64,000 nt of DNA from Symsagittifera roscoffensis (GCF_963678635.1 NC_087068.1:32816189-32880188); one strand, 5' to 3'. Numbered from the stretch's first letter, positions 1 to 11,109 are shown. Numbers and translations: made by a program. The notes: a model not told the origin generated them from the letters alone.

Positions 1-170
1 ATCAACATATCTTCCAAAGAAGTTAGCATCAATGGTCTGTTCAAGCGGGTTGCATCCACACTGCCAACTGTTAGTAGACAAATTCTTAATTGTTTCAACG
101 CTGAGACTGGTGCCCTTTCTATGATACCAACGCCTGTATTTAGTACATCTAATGCATTAACCTCTCTAAG

Positions 171-480
171 TTACTTTTGTTTTGCATTTACCACAGAGAT
201 ATTCGCCAGATGAAATTGCTGGGGATTATCACAAGCTATCGAACTTTCCAACTTGTTTATCCAAATATTGGCAAGAACAACAGCCAGAGCTGCTCCCATA
301 GCTACCCCATCTTTCTTGGTGTACCATATCTCACCCGGCATAAGCCAGACGTTATTAACCGCAAGTTGCATCAGAGTGACAGATTTCTCGTCGAATATCA
401 GACAGGGTGTCGAGGGCTGATGCGATAGTTTCATTAACAGGTACGTAAATGAAGAGGCTCTTGATATCTTCGTCCTCATC
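171..480 (-). pseudogene. Penelope-like element RT fragment
   Basis: This is a remnant of a Penelope-like retroelement RT. Reading the minus strand, a block resembling RT motif A (DIKSLFIYVPVNETI) lies near 475-430. After a frameshift, the motif-B block KKDGVAMGAALAVVLANIW lies near 290-230. Both correspond closely to the better PLE copy at 46.6-48.7 kb (DVKSLYTNVPLKEAI and QKDGLAMGASLAVILANLW). The N-terminal part, the YVDD motif and the GIY-YIG endonuclease are absent, so it is a truncated, frameshifted relic. The PHD insertion that follows motif B in the other copies is not visible here. Confidence 0.75.
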
Positions 481-536
481 GAGCCGAGTTGATTTGAGAG
501 ACTTTTTTGTGTTGAACTCGAATTACATTGTCCCAC

Positions 537-1738
537 GTTTGGGACTTGTTTCTGTTTTTATCGATGTTTGAACCATTTATGCCTTGATTCTTACAACGTA
601 CTTTAATGTATTTCTGATATTTCAAATTTTGTGATGATGGCGATTGTGTTAATCGAAAACGTTTAATACCATTGATGTTTTGCACTTATTATGTTGGGTT
701 ATCAATGTGTTTTACCTTGAATAAATTTTGTTTTCTAAATTTCAGTTTTTTGTGCGCGGTGTGATGAAAAGATCTAAACGACAATTTAAACTTACGGCAC
801 TTCCGATATTCATAATAAAATATGCAAAATGGAAAATATTTCTCTTCAAAAAATGAAAAACAAAAAAAATTTTAAAAAAAATTTCATTAGTTTTTTTCAG
901 CGTTTCTTCCCAAGATGGCACTAAAAAAACTTTGAAAACTTTTTTACGAGACTTCTCAGGGCTTGAATAGAAAATCCATGGCTCATTTACTAACAACTTG
1001 CGAAAACTATCGCGCAACATTAAGCTGTCTCGTTCGCTCGAAAAAAGACAAAAATTCATAAAACTTGAAGCGGTTTTTCTCGACGCCGAGAAGTTTTTGG
1101 ACATTTTTTTTATGTCTTTCCAATCACGACAGATGGCGCTCATATATGATATGTCACTCAAGCCAGTCCGATGATAATTTGCGTCTGATTTTGCCTGAAA
1201 AAAAAAACTGAAAAAACACCCGAATAAAAATTCTCCTCAATTTCAATAGTCCGAACAAAAAATATAGCAGGTCGTGCAAACAAAATAACGAAAGTTTCAA
1301 CCATAATTTTTCAGCGAACTAAAAAGCCGAAAAAAATTGACTTTTTCTCATGTTTAATTTTTGCATTTTATTACAAAAATTTGCCATGTTTCTAATCAAC
1401 ACGCGGTGTCCGCGTCATATTGTCTTGTACCTTTAAGGCTATCGCAAGTTTCATCGCTTTGAAAGCTTGCTTAGAAAAACCTCTGGAAGAAAACTGATAG
1501 TATTCGGAACCGATTCGCTGTTCGCAATAATTTGAATTAATTCAAAGTTTCATCGCTTAAATAGCTTGATTAGGAAAACTTCTAGCGGACATATTCACAT
1601 TTTAAAACAAACTAGCGCATGACTCGCACCTACGGTGCTTCAAAAAGATTCCTAAAACACGTACTAAAAAAGCGATATTTAATGCAACCGTGAAGATAAA
1701 CAGGGCTCATCTATCAGGGGTTTCTATTTCATACAAAA
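537..1738. other. AT-rich stretch, no gene recognised
   Basis: I see no recognisable gene here. The longest open frame (minus, 742-1161, 139 aa) is basic, low in complexity and matches no family I know. A degenerate phrase built around 'tcgctt(t)gaatagcttg' occurs near 1,450 and 1,555 and again near 4,270 and 4,450, so the flanks of the satellite below probably share an old repeat. Confidence 0.5.
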
Positions 1739-3420
1739 CGCCGTATCTCGAGAACCAAAAATTTTTGAGCAGATAAAATTAGAGGGCAGATTTGCTTCCC
1801 CATATTGAACCCTGACAGCATCCTACCATAGGGTTGAGAATTTAAATTTCTATTAGTTGTTTTTAAATCTAAGTTTTTTGAAAAATTATTGAAAAAAAAT
1901 TAGAAACGTCACATCTCGGAAAAAAAGCTACGAGCAGTTTGGGTTAAAGTCCAGGTTTTTACCCTGACAGTACACCTTGCATGTATCCAGACAGAACCCA
2001 ACTATTAGAAAAGAACTCAACTATCATAAAAATCACCACATCTCGGAAAGCAAAAAGATGAGCAGTAATAGTTAGAGGGCAGATTTTCAACGCCGAATGT
2101 TACCTGAAAGGGCCCGGCTTCAGGGTTGAATCATTCGCCACATTTCGGAAACCAAAATGATTAGAGCAGTCATATCTGAGCAATCACGATTTGAGCAGTG
2201 AATAATTTCAGCAGTCATCTGAGGAAAAAATTGCCACCCTCGAAATTACCCTGACAGCACCCCACTATGGGTTGAGAATTTCAAGTTCGGTTAGTTTTTT
2301 TGAAAAAACAATTGACACTCATAAAAACGCCATATCTCGAAAACTGAAAGGACTTGAGCAGTCAAACTTGGACATCAGATTTGAAACCACTGAATGTACC
2401 TTAACAGCACCCGACTTAGGGTTGAGAATGTTCGACTAGTTTTTTTTATATCTAAGTTTTTGAAAAAATCATAAGCGCCACATCTCCAAAACCAAAACGA
2501 TTTGAGTATTCATACATTGACGCCAGATCTGCAAACCCTGTGTGTAACCTGACAGCACCCCACTAGAAGGTTGAGAATTTCGAAGTTTGGTTTGTTGCTA
2601 TTATATCTACCCTTTTTTCTTATACAAATGATAAAACCATAAAAAACGCTTTATCTCGGAGAGCGAAAGGATTTGAGCCGTCATAATTAGACATCATATT
2701 TGAAACTACTGAACCTACCCTGACAGCACCCCTATTTAGGGTCGAGATATCGTGGTTCAGTTATTTTTTTATATCTAGTTTTTTTCAGAGAAGATTTAAA
2801 AAATCATATAAAACGCCATATCTCGAAAAGCAGAAGGATTTGCGCCGTCATACTAAATTTGGACGCTAGATTTGCAACACCTGAGTTTATCCCGACAGCA
2901 ACCTACTATAGGTTTGACCATTTCTAGTTCGGTTAGTTTTTTTTATATCTATTTTTTTTTATTGAAAAAATCATAAAAAAACGCCATATCTCGAAAACAA
3001 GCAAGATTCGAGCCGTTATACTTGAACGCTAGATGTAAAGGCCTCGAGTGTACCCTGACAGCACCCCCCACTATAGGCTTGAAAATTTCAAGTTCGGTTA
3101 TTTTTTCATATCTAAGTTTTTTGAAAAAAAAATTTAAAAAATCATAAAAACGCCAAATCTCGATAAGAAAAAGGATTTGAGCCATTGTACTTTGACGTTA
3201 GATTTACAGCACTCGAGTGCGCCTTACCAGTACCCCATTACAAGGTTGAGAATTCCCAGTTCGTTTAGTTTTTTCTATCTATTTTTTTACAACAAATGGA
3301 AAACTCATAAAAAACGCCGTATCTCGAAAACCAAAAGGACTTGAGCAGTCATACTTGAACGCCAGATTTGCAAACCCTAGATGTATCGGGACAGCACACC
3401 ACTATAGGGTTGAGTAAATT
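1739..3420. repeat. ~168-bp satellite-like tandem repeat
   Basis: About ten degenerate head-to-tail units are present. Each contains a 'cgccatatctcgaaaacc' core, a 'gatttgagcagtcatac' block, a 'ccctgacagcaccc' block and a T-rich 'gttttttgaaaaaatcat' block. Core positions are about 1739, 1907, 2034, 2136, 2328, 2476, 2647, 2814, 2982, 3151 and 3315. The right-hand half is the most regular, with spacings of 171, 167, 168, 169 and 164 bp. No conserved protein reading runs through the units. Related units in inverted orientation occur at about 51,110-52,420. Confidence 0.9.
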
Positions 3421-3532
3421 GTGAAACAAATATGATGAGAGTTTACGTTGCGAATATAGGAAAAATGTAAGAGCTAAAGCATTCGCGCTCCAACAGGTTT
3501 TGAAACGCTGACAGGAGTAAGCCCTTGCAATG

Positions 3533-4140
3533 TATTTCTGCCTCGTTTGGGTTGAGGCAGATCGGTTTCGGGTAGCTGGCCGATTGACAACATTTCAATT
3601 CATACGTAAATTAACCGTAATTGTCGGAAATTACAAGTCAACAAAGAATAACGAACTGCCATAAATTTCGGTATTTAAAAGCAGAATCCAATGTCATAAA
3701 GTACGCAAAATGAAAACATTAAAAAGTCAAGTTTAAAATGGCGCCTGAACAATTTGTGAACTTTTTTTTCAATCTTTCAGTTTTGAACTTTTTTCACACA
3801 CTTCATCGTTCACCAGAAAATTCATTAGTTGTGACCTTGGTTTTTCTAGCTATGAATTCTAGCGAGAACATCCTCTCCGCAACAGAGAGAGAAGAGGTAA
3901 GAGCTCCAAGGTCAGCTCTCAAATCCAGGAACTGCTTCTGTCCGGGTCGGCGGACCATATTTCTGCCTCGTTTCGCTTCTGAGGCAGATCGGTTTCGGGT
4001 AGCTGGCCGATTGACAACATTTCAATTCATACGGAAATTACAAGTCAACAAAGAATAACGAACTGCCATAAATTTCGGTATTTAAAGCAGAATCCAATGT
4101 CATAAAGTACGCAAAATGACAATATTAAAAAGTCAAGTAC
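3533..4140. repeat. Direct repeat pair (~190 bp, spaced ~425 bp)
   Basis: The block 3,533-3,732 recurs at 3,958-4,135, starting with 'tttctgcctcgttt' and running through 'ggtttcgggtagctggccga' to 'cattaaaaagtcaag'. The first copy has ~16 extra bases near 3,610 from a local duplication of the 'cgtaaatt / cggaaatt' sequence. The copies are nearly identical elsewhere, so the event is fairly recent. The intervening sequence has no recognised gene. The pair could be a local duplication or the ends of a small non-autonomous element. Confidence 0.85.
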
Positions 4141-4823
4141 TTCTTAACCATGTGTCACATGAAACGCCAATTAAATAATAGATACAGATAGATAGATTTA
4201 TATCAAACTTTCATCGAGCTTAGAAAATCTTTCACTTTTCGTGAATCAATTGTCTGAAAATTTATTTTGACATATTTATGAGTTCCAATGCTTGAATAGC
4301 CTGCTTTGATTAAAGTGGTTTTTTTGGTCATTATTTCGCACCATGTAATAACTTGAAATATTTCAGAGATTCATCAAAGCTGTTCTACAAAAACAACATT
4401 TCAGCTAACCGATTCGCTCCTTAAAGTTTTTTCTTGAAAAATTTAGAAGCTACATCGCTTGAATAGCTTGCTTGATAAGTCTGTTTTTGTAGCCTAATTG
4501 ATGTGATAAACTTATTAAATAGTCTTTATTCAAATTTACCGCTTGTGTGTTTTCATATCATATGCGCTAGGCTTTCTTCTTCTGATTATCTAACCAAATC
4601 TCGCCGTCTCAGCCGTTGGCGAGTGAAGCTTCCCTGGCGTATCTAGAAGCAAGAAGGAGTGAGCAGCTCGAACTACCCTTCAACAACACCACAGGTTGTA
4701 CCGTTCCTACCTCTCAATTTTTTTTTAACTCAGAAATAAAATAAACTCCTTAATTCATTGGCCAACCATTCCCCGAACTTTCTACATAAGAGCTTCTCCG
4801 TTGCCTTAGCTGTCTGTGTTTAA
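4141..4823. other. No gene recognised; probable 5' flank of element A
   Basis: AT-rich sequence with the degenerate 'tcgcttgaatagcttgcttga' phrase near 4,450, also present near 1,555. From about 4,560 the composition becomes more GC-rich and probably represents the 5' end of non-LTR element A, but I cannot place the boundary. Confidence 0.4.
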
Positions 4824-5294
4824 AGTGGATGCACGGTTTCCAGGCAAGACGCATCCCTGACTTTTCAGAAGCTTGTAATTGGCACATCAAGGACAAAATA
4901 TATCAAATCAGCTCTAGTAAAATCTACAATTCACTCTTACCGCGGCGCCACACTGTATGAAACTGTTTTACAATACAGACCAAAGCGCCTTAGTGCAGTT
5001 ATCATTATCGCCGGTTATAATGATAATAGGCTTCATCCACGAGAAGTTGACCAAAAGTGGAAAACAATCCAAAGCTCCAATAACAATGATGTTAATCGGA
5101 AACTCTACATTCATAACCATATGCTGTTTAATTTAATTATTAAATTTGTTCATCCACAAAAACTCATTATTTCGCCCAATCTTGACTTAAATCTAATCCC
5201 TCAAACGTTCTGCCGAGACGGCATCCACTTCTCGTTCCTTGGTAATAAATTCTTTACAAATTTTCTTTCTTATATTATTTATGAATTCTCCTGA
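4824..5294 (+). CDS. SGNH/GDSL-hydrolase-like ORF1 of element A
   Basis: An open frame of 156 codons with no early ATG. Reading it by hand gives the SGNH family blocks in order and in one frame: block I VIGTSRTKYI (nucleophile Ser in GTS, codons 4,881-4,889, Thr replacing the usual Asp), block III IIIAGYNDNR (G..ND around 5,013-5,024) and block V RDGIHFSFLGN (Asp at 5,217 and His at 5,226). It therefore keeps the Ser-Asp-His set expected for an esterase. Esterase domains in ORF1 are established for some CR1/L2-clade LINEs. Here the ORF lies only 30 nt before the ORF2 ATG of an endonuclease-type element. The true start could be upstream or lost. Confidence 0.75.
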   Translation, partial: SGCTVSRQDASLTFQKLVIGTSRTKYIKSALVKSTIHSYRGATLYETVLQYRPKRLSAVIIIAGYNDNRLHPREVDQKWKTIQSSNNNDVNRKLYIHNHMLFNLIIKFVHPQKLIISPNLDLNLIPQTFCRDGIHFSFLGNKFFTNFLSYIIYEFS

Positions 5295-5324
5295 TAATCT
5301 GACGATACCGTTCCTCCTCAAATA

Positions 5325-8311
5325 ATGTCCAATCAAACACATTGTATCACAAGTAACAACCACCTACGACGCCGTGGAATATAGTGCACAACATGCGCAG
5401 CCGATATGCATGTAAAATGCAGCGGCCTTAACCGAGCCAGCGACCACGACGAAAATTTCAGCTGCACCTCCCTGATTACAGACAACACTACAACTGACAT
5501 TCAAGCTCTTCCAACTCAGCCTCAACAAGCTCCTTCAACTAACGATCAAAATCCTGCCATTGCAAACAGCAACGAAACTGTAACAGCCACACTCCATCCC
5601 TAGTCAAATCCCACACCTGAACTAAAAGATAAAATAAGAACAATCTACAGCCAAAAAGTGAACTGGAAACCAGTCTTCATGATCCTCGCAAAAAACAGAA
5701 TTGGGTTTAACTTTATAGAAACTCTAAATAAAACCTTCAATTCTTTAATTGAAACACAAGAAAACACATACGCAATGCACGCGACAAGGATATTTCCTCA
5801 CCTCATGCTATGTAAAACCAAATCGGATCGAACTCCAAAACTAAAGCAAGGAGGCTTAAGCAATGGCATAAGGGCAAACTGGATGAATTTTTTAACGAGG
5901 GAAAAGCGCTGCAAATGCGCTTGGTAAAGAGTAAGAAAAAGAAAGTGGAAACTGAAACACAGCAATTAAATAAATTAATGAGCACCGGAAAAAGATCGAG
6001 TGCTATTGCTGAATTAATTGACACCTCCAAGGGAGTTCTGTCACTCCAGGAAACCGTCAAAGGCCAAACTGTTGAGCAAATCCTCGTCGAGAAACACCCT
6101 CCAGCCAGTAAACAGCAACTATATAACATCATGCTCCAAAGATACAATCCCTTTTCACTCATCCATATTCGGCCAAATAAACGCCCAGAAAATTAGGAAG
6201 GCTGCCATGGCAAAACATGGTTCTCATGGACCCTCAGGTGTGGATGCAAATGAGTGGAGACATACTAACGCACTTTGGTCAACAGTCCGTTGAAATATCA
6301 AAGACACTAGCCAAAATCGCACAGAAAATATCGACAGAAATACTAAGTCATGAGCTTCTTGAACCATATAATGCCTGTCGACTAATTCCACTTGATAAAA
6401 ACCCAGGAGTTAGGCCAATTGGCTAGGTGAAGTCATCCGCAGAATAACAGGTAGAACGATTGCAAAGTGCTTAAAAAGCGAACTTATGGTACTCGGATGG
6501 AATTACCAACTATGGCTTGGCCAAAAATGTGGCATCGAATTTGCAATTCATACGCTTAGGAAGCAATACGAGAAAACAGACTCCGATGCAATATTACTGA
6601 TAGACGCGGAAAATGCATTCAACTCCCTAAACCGGAACCCGACTTTTAAAAACATTGCAAATATATGCCCTTCTATACTACCCGCAATACAGAACTCATA
6701 CTCTAATCCATCCCAACTCTTCGTAAATAAAAAAGTAATCCTATCTAGAGAAGGAACCACACAAGGAGACCCATTAGCAATGTCAAGGTACGGGCTAGCC
6801 ACTTTACCTTTAATAAAACTAGTCAACGATAACAGCCTAACACAGAAATGGTATGCAGACGATGGGAGCGCAGTCGGAAATTTGAAAAGCCTGCGAAGAT
6901 TGACAACATTATCAAACACGGAAAATATTTTGGATATTATGTAAAGGCATCGAAATGCCAGCTCATTGTAAAAGATTAAAAATACAATGAGGCGATAAAA
7001 GTAATTAAAAATACCGAAATTGAAATGAAGAAACGGGCCAGAGTACTTGGTTCTGTCATAGGATCCGAGACTGAATGTAAAACTTTCCTAGAAACTCAGT
7101 TAGAAGAACATAATAAAATACTGAAAAAAACTTGGCGAGATCGCGAAAACATCAGCACAAAACGTGTACTCCTGTTACACCAGAGGGATACAAAAAAATA
7201 TCGCTTTTAGCCAGAAATACCTCCAATACCACAGAAAACATGCAGGCCTGCGAGAAGATACTGCAGGAAAATCTCATTCCAAATTTAATTGGTAAAGATA
7301 ATATCAGCCATGAATTTAGACACATCGCTTCTTTGCCACTGAAAATGGGAGGTCTAAATAAGAAGCTACCTTCTGACTATGAGAATTTTTTAGAATGGTC
7401 AATTAAAACATCGTCAGTCCTAGACACATACGACCCATTAACAGCTATATCTGAGCAAGAAAAAATCTATACAAAAATTAAAACAATTTAAACTGAAAGA
7501 ACAAACCAAAAGAGAACTAACATTTTGAACAACTTGAGCGACAATGAAAAATACGCACTTGAACTGGCCTCCGAAAAAGGAGCCCCAAACTGGTTAAATG
7601 CACTGTCTCTGAGACGGGATGGAATTTATCTCAGATATGGATGGGGACCAACCAACATTCCACTCACATGTGCATGTGGTCAATCTTTCAATTTTACCCT
7701 CGCCCTTCACTGTGCAAAGGGTGGATACACCCACATGAGGCATAACAAAATCAGAGATACCTTTGCCACCCTCATGAGCGAGGTTTGCTTTGATGTTGGA
7801 ATCGAGCCGAAACTTCAGTCGTTGCAAGGCGAGAGCTTTGTCAACAATTCAACCACAACTCATGAAGACGCTGGACTAGATGTAAAAACAAATGGATTAT
7901 GGGGCAGCAAAAAGGTTTGGCTGATCCTTCTTTGATGTCAAAGTCTTCAACCCGCACGCGTAAACTTCACGAAGACTACTGAAAGACGCCTAAAAGTACC
8001 ACGAGTCACTCAAAAACTCAAAATACCAACAGAATTCTACAAGTCGAACAGAGCAGCTTCTGCCCGCTCATTTTTGGCTGCACTGGTGATGCCGCACCAG
8101 CAGCTACGCGGACAATGCAGCTCATATCTGAAAAACTTAGTGAAAAAGGCATGAAAGCTACGCAGAAACAATAAACTATACAAGAACTAAAATAAGCTTC
8201 GCGCTGCTTAGGAGCGCTATCCTTTGTATACGGGGTTGCAGATCACTGCGTAAGACGCAATTCATAGACAATTCAATTAGTGCTGTTGTAGAGGAGGGAC
8301 GGTTGAAGTAA
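5325..8311 (+). pseudogene. Element A ORF2: PHD, RT, zinc knuckle, restriction-like endonuclease
   Basis: From ATG 5,325 the frame meets an in-frame TAG at 5,382, directly before a PHD-like finger (CTTC at 5,385-5,396, then HVKCSGLNR). RT blocks follow in shifting frames: IPLDKNPGVRPIG near 6,385-6,425, LIDAENAFNSLNR near 6,600-6,640, GTTQGDPLAM near 6,755-6,783 and the catalytic WYADDG near 6,850-6,867. A zinc knuckle CACGQSFNFTLALHC with a downstream His lies near 7,672-7,745. The endonuclease region includes GLDVKTNGLWG (~7,875-7,910) and FFDVKVFNP (~7,930-7,960). The tail contains FGCTGDAAPAATRTMQ near 8,075 and ends RSAILCIRGCRS before the stop at 8,309. About seven frameshifts make it a pseudogene. 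Confidence 0.85.
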
Positions 8312-8969
8312 ATACCTTTAATGACAATGCATTAAATGCTGACTTGACTTAATTCCTGCAATATTGTTTATTGATGTACTTATATAATGCTGGTAAGGGC
8401 CCTATCCAGCTTGTGCACGACCGTACCTAAATGGAAGGGCCCATTTTATAATTTACTATTTTAAAAATTGCCTTGCTGGATGAGCGAATGTGCTTCCTAT
8501 GTTTGTGTCTTTTGAGGGGAAAATTTATTTTTATTTAAGTTTTTTGCTTGATAAACCTTAAAAGTGTGCTCAGTATTCATAGGAAGCTCCACTTGCTTGA
8601 ACAACTTTTGAGTCAGTAACCATTAGACGTTTTAAGGAACAATCAACCAGAAACAAACTCAATCCGCATTTGTACACTAAAGAAAAATTACAACTCTAAC
8701 ACAAAATAGTTCATTTTACTTTAAATCTTCGATTAGAAATAGCACGATTTTAGGTTTATTTTCAAATCTGACCAAACGCGTGAAAGCGAGGAGTCTCTTT
8801 AAGCACAGTTCACAGCTATCACTAAACTCTTTGAGTTAGCAAATGCGCCACTAAGTTGCTCTGTTTTAACCGAGGGTCGCCTTTCCTCTCATGAGCTCCA
8901 CATAAAGAGCTTGCATGAGATCGCCGAGTGGATTTCGGTGTTCATTTGCACAAGCAACGCCAGGTGACG
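8312..8969. other. Element A 3' tail and unannotated flank
   Basis: Sequence after the element A stop codon continues as probable 3' UTR to about 8,450. Between there and element B there is no recognisable gene. The final ~100 bases may still belong to the 3' end of element B on the minus strand. Confidence 0.4.
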
Positions 8970-9527
8970 TCACTCCCCTAGGGCAACTGTGCGCTTACCC
9001 CCAAGTGCCTCCACCGCAATAGGAATGGAACTCATTCCGTGAGAGCTGCATTGAGAGTCATGGGCCGTGATCTTCCTTTTTTCGGCTAAAGTTAGGGCTA
9101 TGCCAGGTGTGATGGCTGATCGTTGCGAGGTATCCAATTGGAAGAATGAAGTAACAGTAACGCCTATGACAGCGGGTCGGCCACCTCGCCATGAAGGAAG
9201 ATAGACATCCCCAGGCCTCTCTCGAACACCCGTAATAAGATTGGCTTTCTCTAAAACGGGAGAGAGCTTGGCGGAGGCAGCGGTGCTGAAGCTCTTATCA
9301 TGGAGACGATCGTGCGAAGCAACACGATCTCCTTCTACAGGGCAGCTCACTGTGTGATCTCCGAGCGTGTCCAGTTCCCCCGAGGGTATATTTGATGCTT
9401 TTTCAAAGTAGTCTCGTTGAAGATCAATCGTTCTCATATAAAACTTACGATAAAAAGCACCGATAAAAACTAATTTGGAACTCTTAGCGTGCAGCCAGGG
9501 CACGTATGTAGCCAATACTCTAACCAT
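8970..9527 (-). pseudogene. Element B: C-terminal endonuclease region of a second non-LTR pol
   Basis: A 185-codon open minus frame resembles the C-terminal region of retroelement RT proteins carrying a restriction-like nuclease fold. It has a GDHTVSCPVEGDRVASHDRL block (Cys/His knuckle-like, residues ~56-75), followed by RPGDVYLPSW..GRPAVIGVTVTS (residues ~103-128), which has the Asp-then-hydrophobic-strand pattern of such nucleases, and IPIAVEALGG near the end. The RT itself is absent: the upstream 200 bp do not read through and then the NAP1 exon begins. It is thus a 5'-truncated insertion just downstream of, or inside an intron of, NAP1. It differs in sequence from elements A and C. Confidence 0.65.
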
Positions 9528-9807
9528 GCTGATAATTCAGCAGTTATACAATAAACTTAGTACCATTTGAATCATTCTTTCAACAAAAACTTTTACGGGG
9601 AAAAATTCAGTACCCGAGAGCAACACCCTTGTTTATCGCAAGGGCCTTTAAGTTATAAAAGGCAAAATCCATTTGTGAAATTACAAACTTAATGGCGCAC
9701 TTTTGCTTTTAGAGAGCGCAATTCATTTGAAATGAATGTTATAAAAAGCCATGAAAAAAACTGATCGTGTACAGAAATAGAAAAAAGATAAATTGAAACA
9801 AACAAAC
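9528..9807 (-). other. Start of NAP1 downstream intron
   Basis: On the minus strand the NAP1 exon ends with AG|GTTTGT at 9,808/9,807. The open frame reads on into hydrophobic, low-complexity residues (FVCFNLSFFYF), which I take as intron translation. No following exon could be recognised here. Confidence 0.6.
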
Positions 9808-10766
9808 CTAATGAAATGGCCAATTTCGTAGTCTGTTTGCAATTGCGCTTCGATTTCTTCGCTGCTGGGATCATTTTGCTCTTCAGCAGATGGTGGTGAA
9901 AAGAAATTGAAGAAAGAGTCATTCTGAACTTGTTTAGTAACAGTTCTTTGTACACCACTTTTCTTATGTTTCTGCTTCTTCTTGATTGTCTTCACAGTTA
10001 CATTCTTCCCGGTTTTCCAGTCAATCTCGCAGCCCTCGCTACTGGCAATTTCAGGCCCTTCAAACAGAATATCTCCATCATCTGGCTCCATTTTCATATT
10101 GTATTTCTTCGTGAGCATTTTGTTGCTGAAATATTCGTTGGGTGAAAAGTAAAACTCAAGCACGTAGCCAATTGGCTCTCCGGATCCGGACAGTTTCAGT
10201 TTTATATCAGTTAAATGTGACAAAATAGGCTCATCGTGGTCCTGTATTAGTTCAGATACCTCGCCGGCATGTTTCAGAACAGTAAGCCAGAAAGCGGGAA
10301 CACCTTTCACGTCAGGTGTATTGATAGCGTTTGGACTCTTTGTATCACCACCTGCCTCTGGACCTTCGGGCTCTTCAGTGCTTTCATCTTCCGATTTCCA
10401 TTCACACTCGCTGTCCGTTGGTTCAATGTCACCAGACGCAATATTAGCTCTTCGCTCATCCATCGGAGCAAATTTTTCGGCAAACTTTGCTTCGAGCTGA
10501 TGCAATTCTTCATAAAACCTAGATTCAACTTTTACTCGTTCCATTTGCAACTTTTTTAGCGCTTTCACTCGTCGCTTTACTGGAGCAGGCAGACTGCGCA
10601 TAAAAGCCTCCGGGTCTATTGTCATGCCATTGAGCTGGTCATCCAGTCCATCTAGTCCATTTCCAGATATTTCTCTTGGTTTACCAGGGGATGCCTCTGG
10701 ACTAGACATTTCCTCTCCAGATTCATCGTTGCTGTCAACCATTACCTCGCCTTCGTTGTTAGACAT
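9808..10766 (-). CDS. Nap1: Nucleosome assembly protein 1 (NAP1), 5' exon, partial
   Basis: NAP1 is a histone H2A-H2B (and linker histone) chaperone working in cytoplasm and nucleus. The 319 or so visible residues contain an acidic N-terminus, the long dimerisation helix (KKLQMERVKVESRFYEELHQ, ~residues 70-90), the NAP fold (GVPAFWLTVLKHAGEVSELI, then YVLEFYFSPNEYFSN), a basic beta-hairpin stretch (TIKKKQKHKK), NDSFFNFFSPP and the family signature DYEIGHFIR. An acidic, Ser/Glu/Pro-rich insert lies at ~110-145. The exon ends in the codon for that final Arg with donor AG|GTTTGT at 9,807. The conserved RIVPRAV-type strand and acidic tail should be on a later exon, which I could not find. A TTACAG acceptor 8 nt before the ATG implies a 5' intron or trans-splicing. 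Confidence 0.93.
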
Positions 10767-11094
10767 TATCAGTTCTGTAATGGACGCGCTCAGATAGGTA
10801 GTCCCCTAACACGAACCTTTCTATTTCTTATCAATTCTCTTTTTTGGCAGAATTACAGGAAAGATCAAAATAATCATAATAACAAAATACAACTATGTCC
10901 ATCGTAAGGTTAATAAAATTGATAAAATATGATTTACATACAATAAAACAGTTCGGTTTACCCTAATTTGTTTCTTTCTACTATCGGGGGACTCGACTTA
11001 TTACCCCTTATTTATGAACCAACTCAACCGGTAACACCCTGGACCTGATATTGTCATCCCATACTTTTTCTTTTTTTTTCTTCTTCTTCATCTT
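10767..11094. other. NAP1 5' flank, no gene seen
   Basis: On the minus strand the ATG is preceded by 'cattacag|aactgata', a plausible splice acceptor. Beyond it lies AT-rich DNA with a T/C-rich tract near 11,065-11,100. No coding sequence was recognised and no promoter element could be assigned. Confidence 0.4.
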
Positions 11095-11109
11095 CTTTTT
11101 AGGTAATCA

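Larger units (their letters stand above)
4824..8450 (+). mobile_element. Non-LTR retrotransposon A (SGNH ORF1 + PHD-RT-endonuclease ORF2)
   Basis: A degenerate two-ORF non-LTR retrotransposon. ORF1 (4,824-5,294) reads as an SGNH-type hydrolase. ORF2 (ATG at 5,325, stop at 8,309-8,311, about 995 codons if repaired) has a PHD-like zinc finger, an RT, a CCHC-type zinc knuckle and a C-terminal restriction-like endonuclease block. Frameshifts and stops break ORF2 into about eight pieces, so it is not functional. The layout (RT, then zinc knuckle, then endonuclease) is that of R2/NeSL-like elements rather than of APE-type LINEs. The 5' and 3' ends are not precisely defined, and no target-site duplication was identified. 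Confidence 0.8.

Noticed and set aside
742-1161. 139-codon minus-strand ORF
   Set aside because: Low-complexity, Lys/Phe/Ser-rich translation of AT-rich DNA with no homology I recognise; probably chance.
1739-3420. CRISPR-like array
   Set aside because: Units are degenerate over their whole length with no constant repeat plus unique spacer pattern, and the genome is eukaryotic.
3738-4058. 106-codon plus-strand ORF
   Set aside because: Runs through one copy of the direct repeat and is not kept open in the other copy, so not a gene.
9689-9958. 89-codon minus ORF overlapping the NAP1 exon end
   Set aside because: Different frame from NAP1 and extends into the intron; no independent support.
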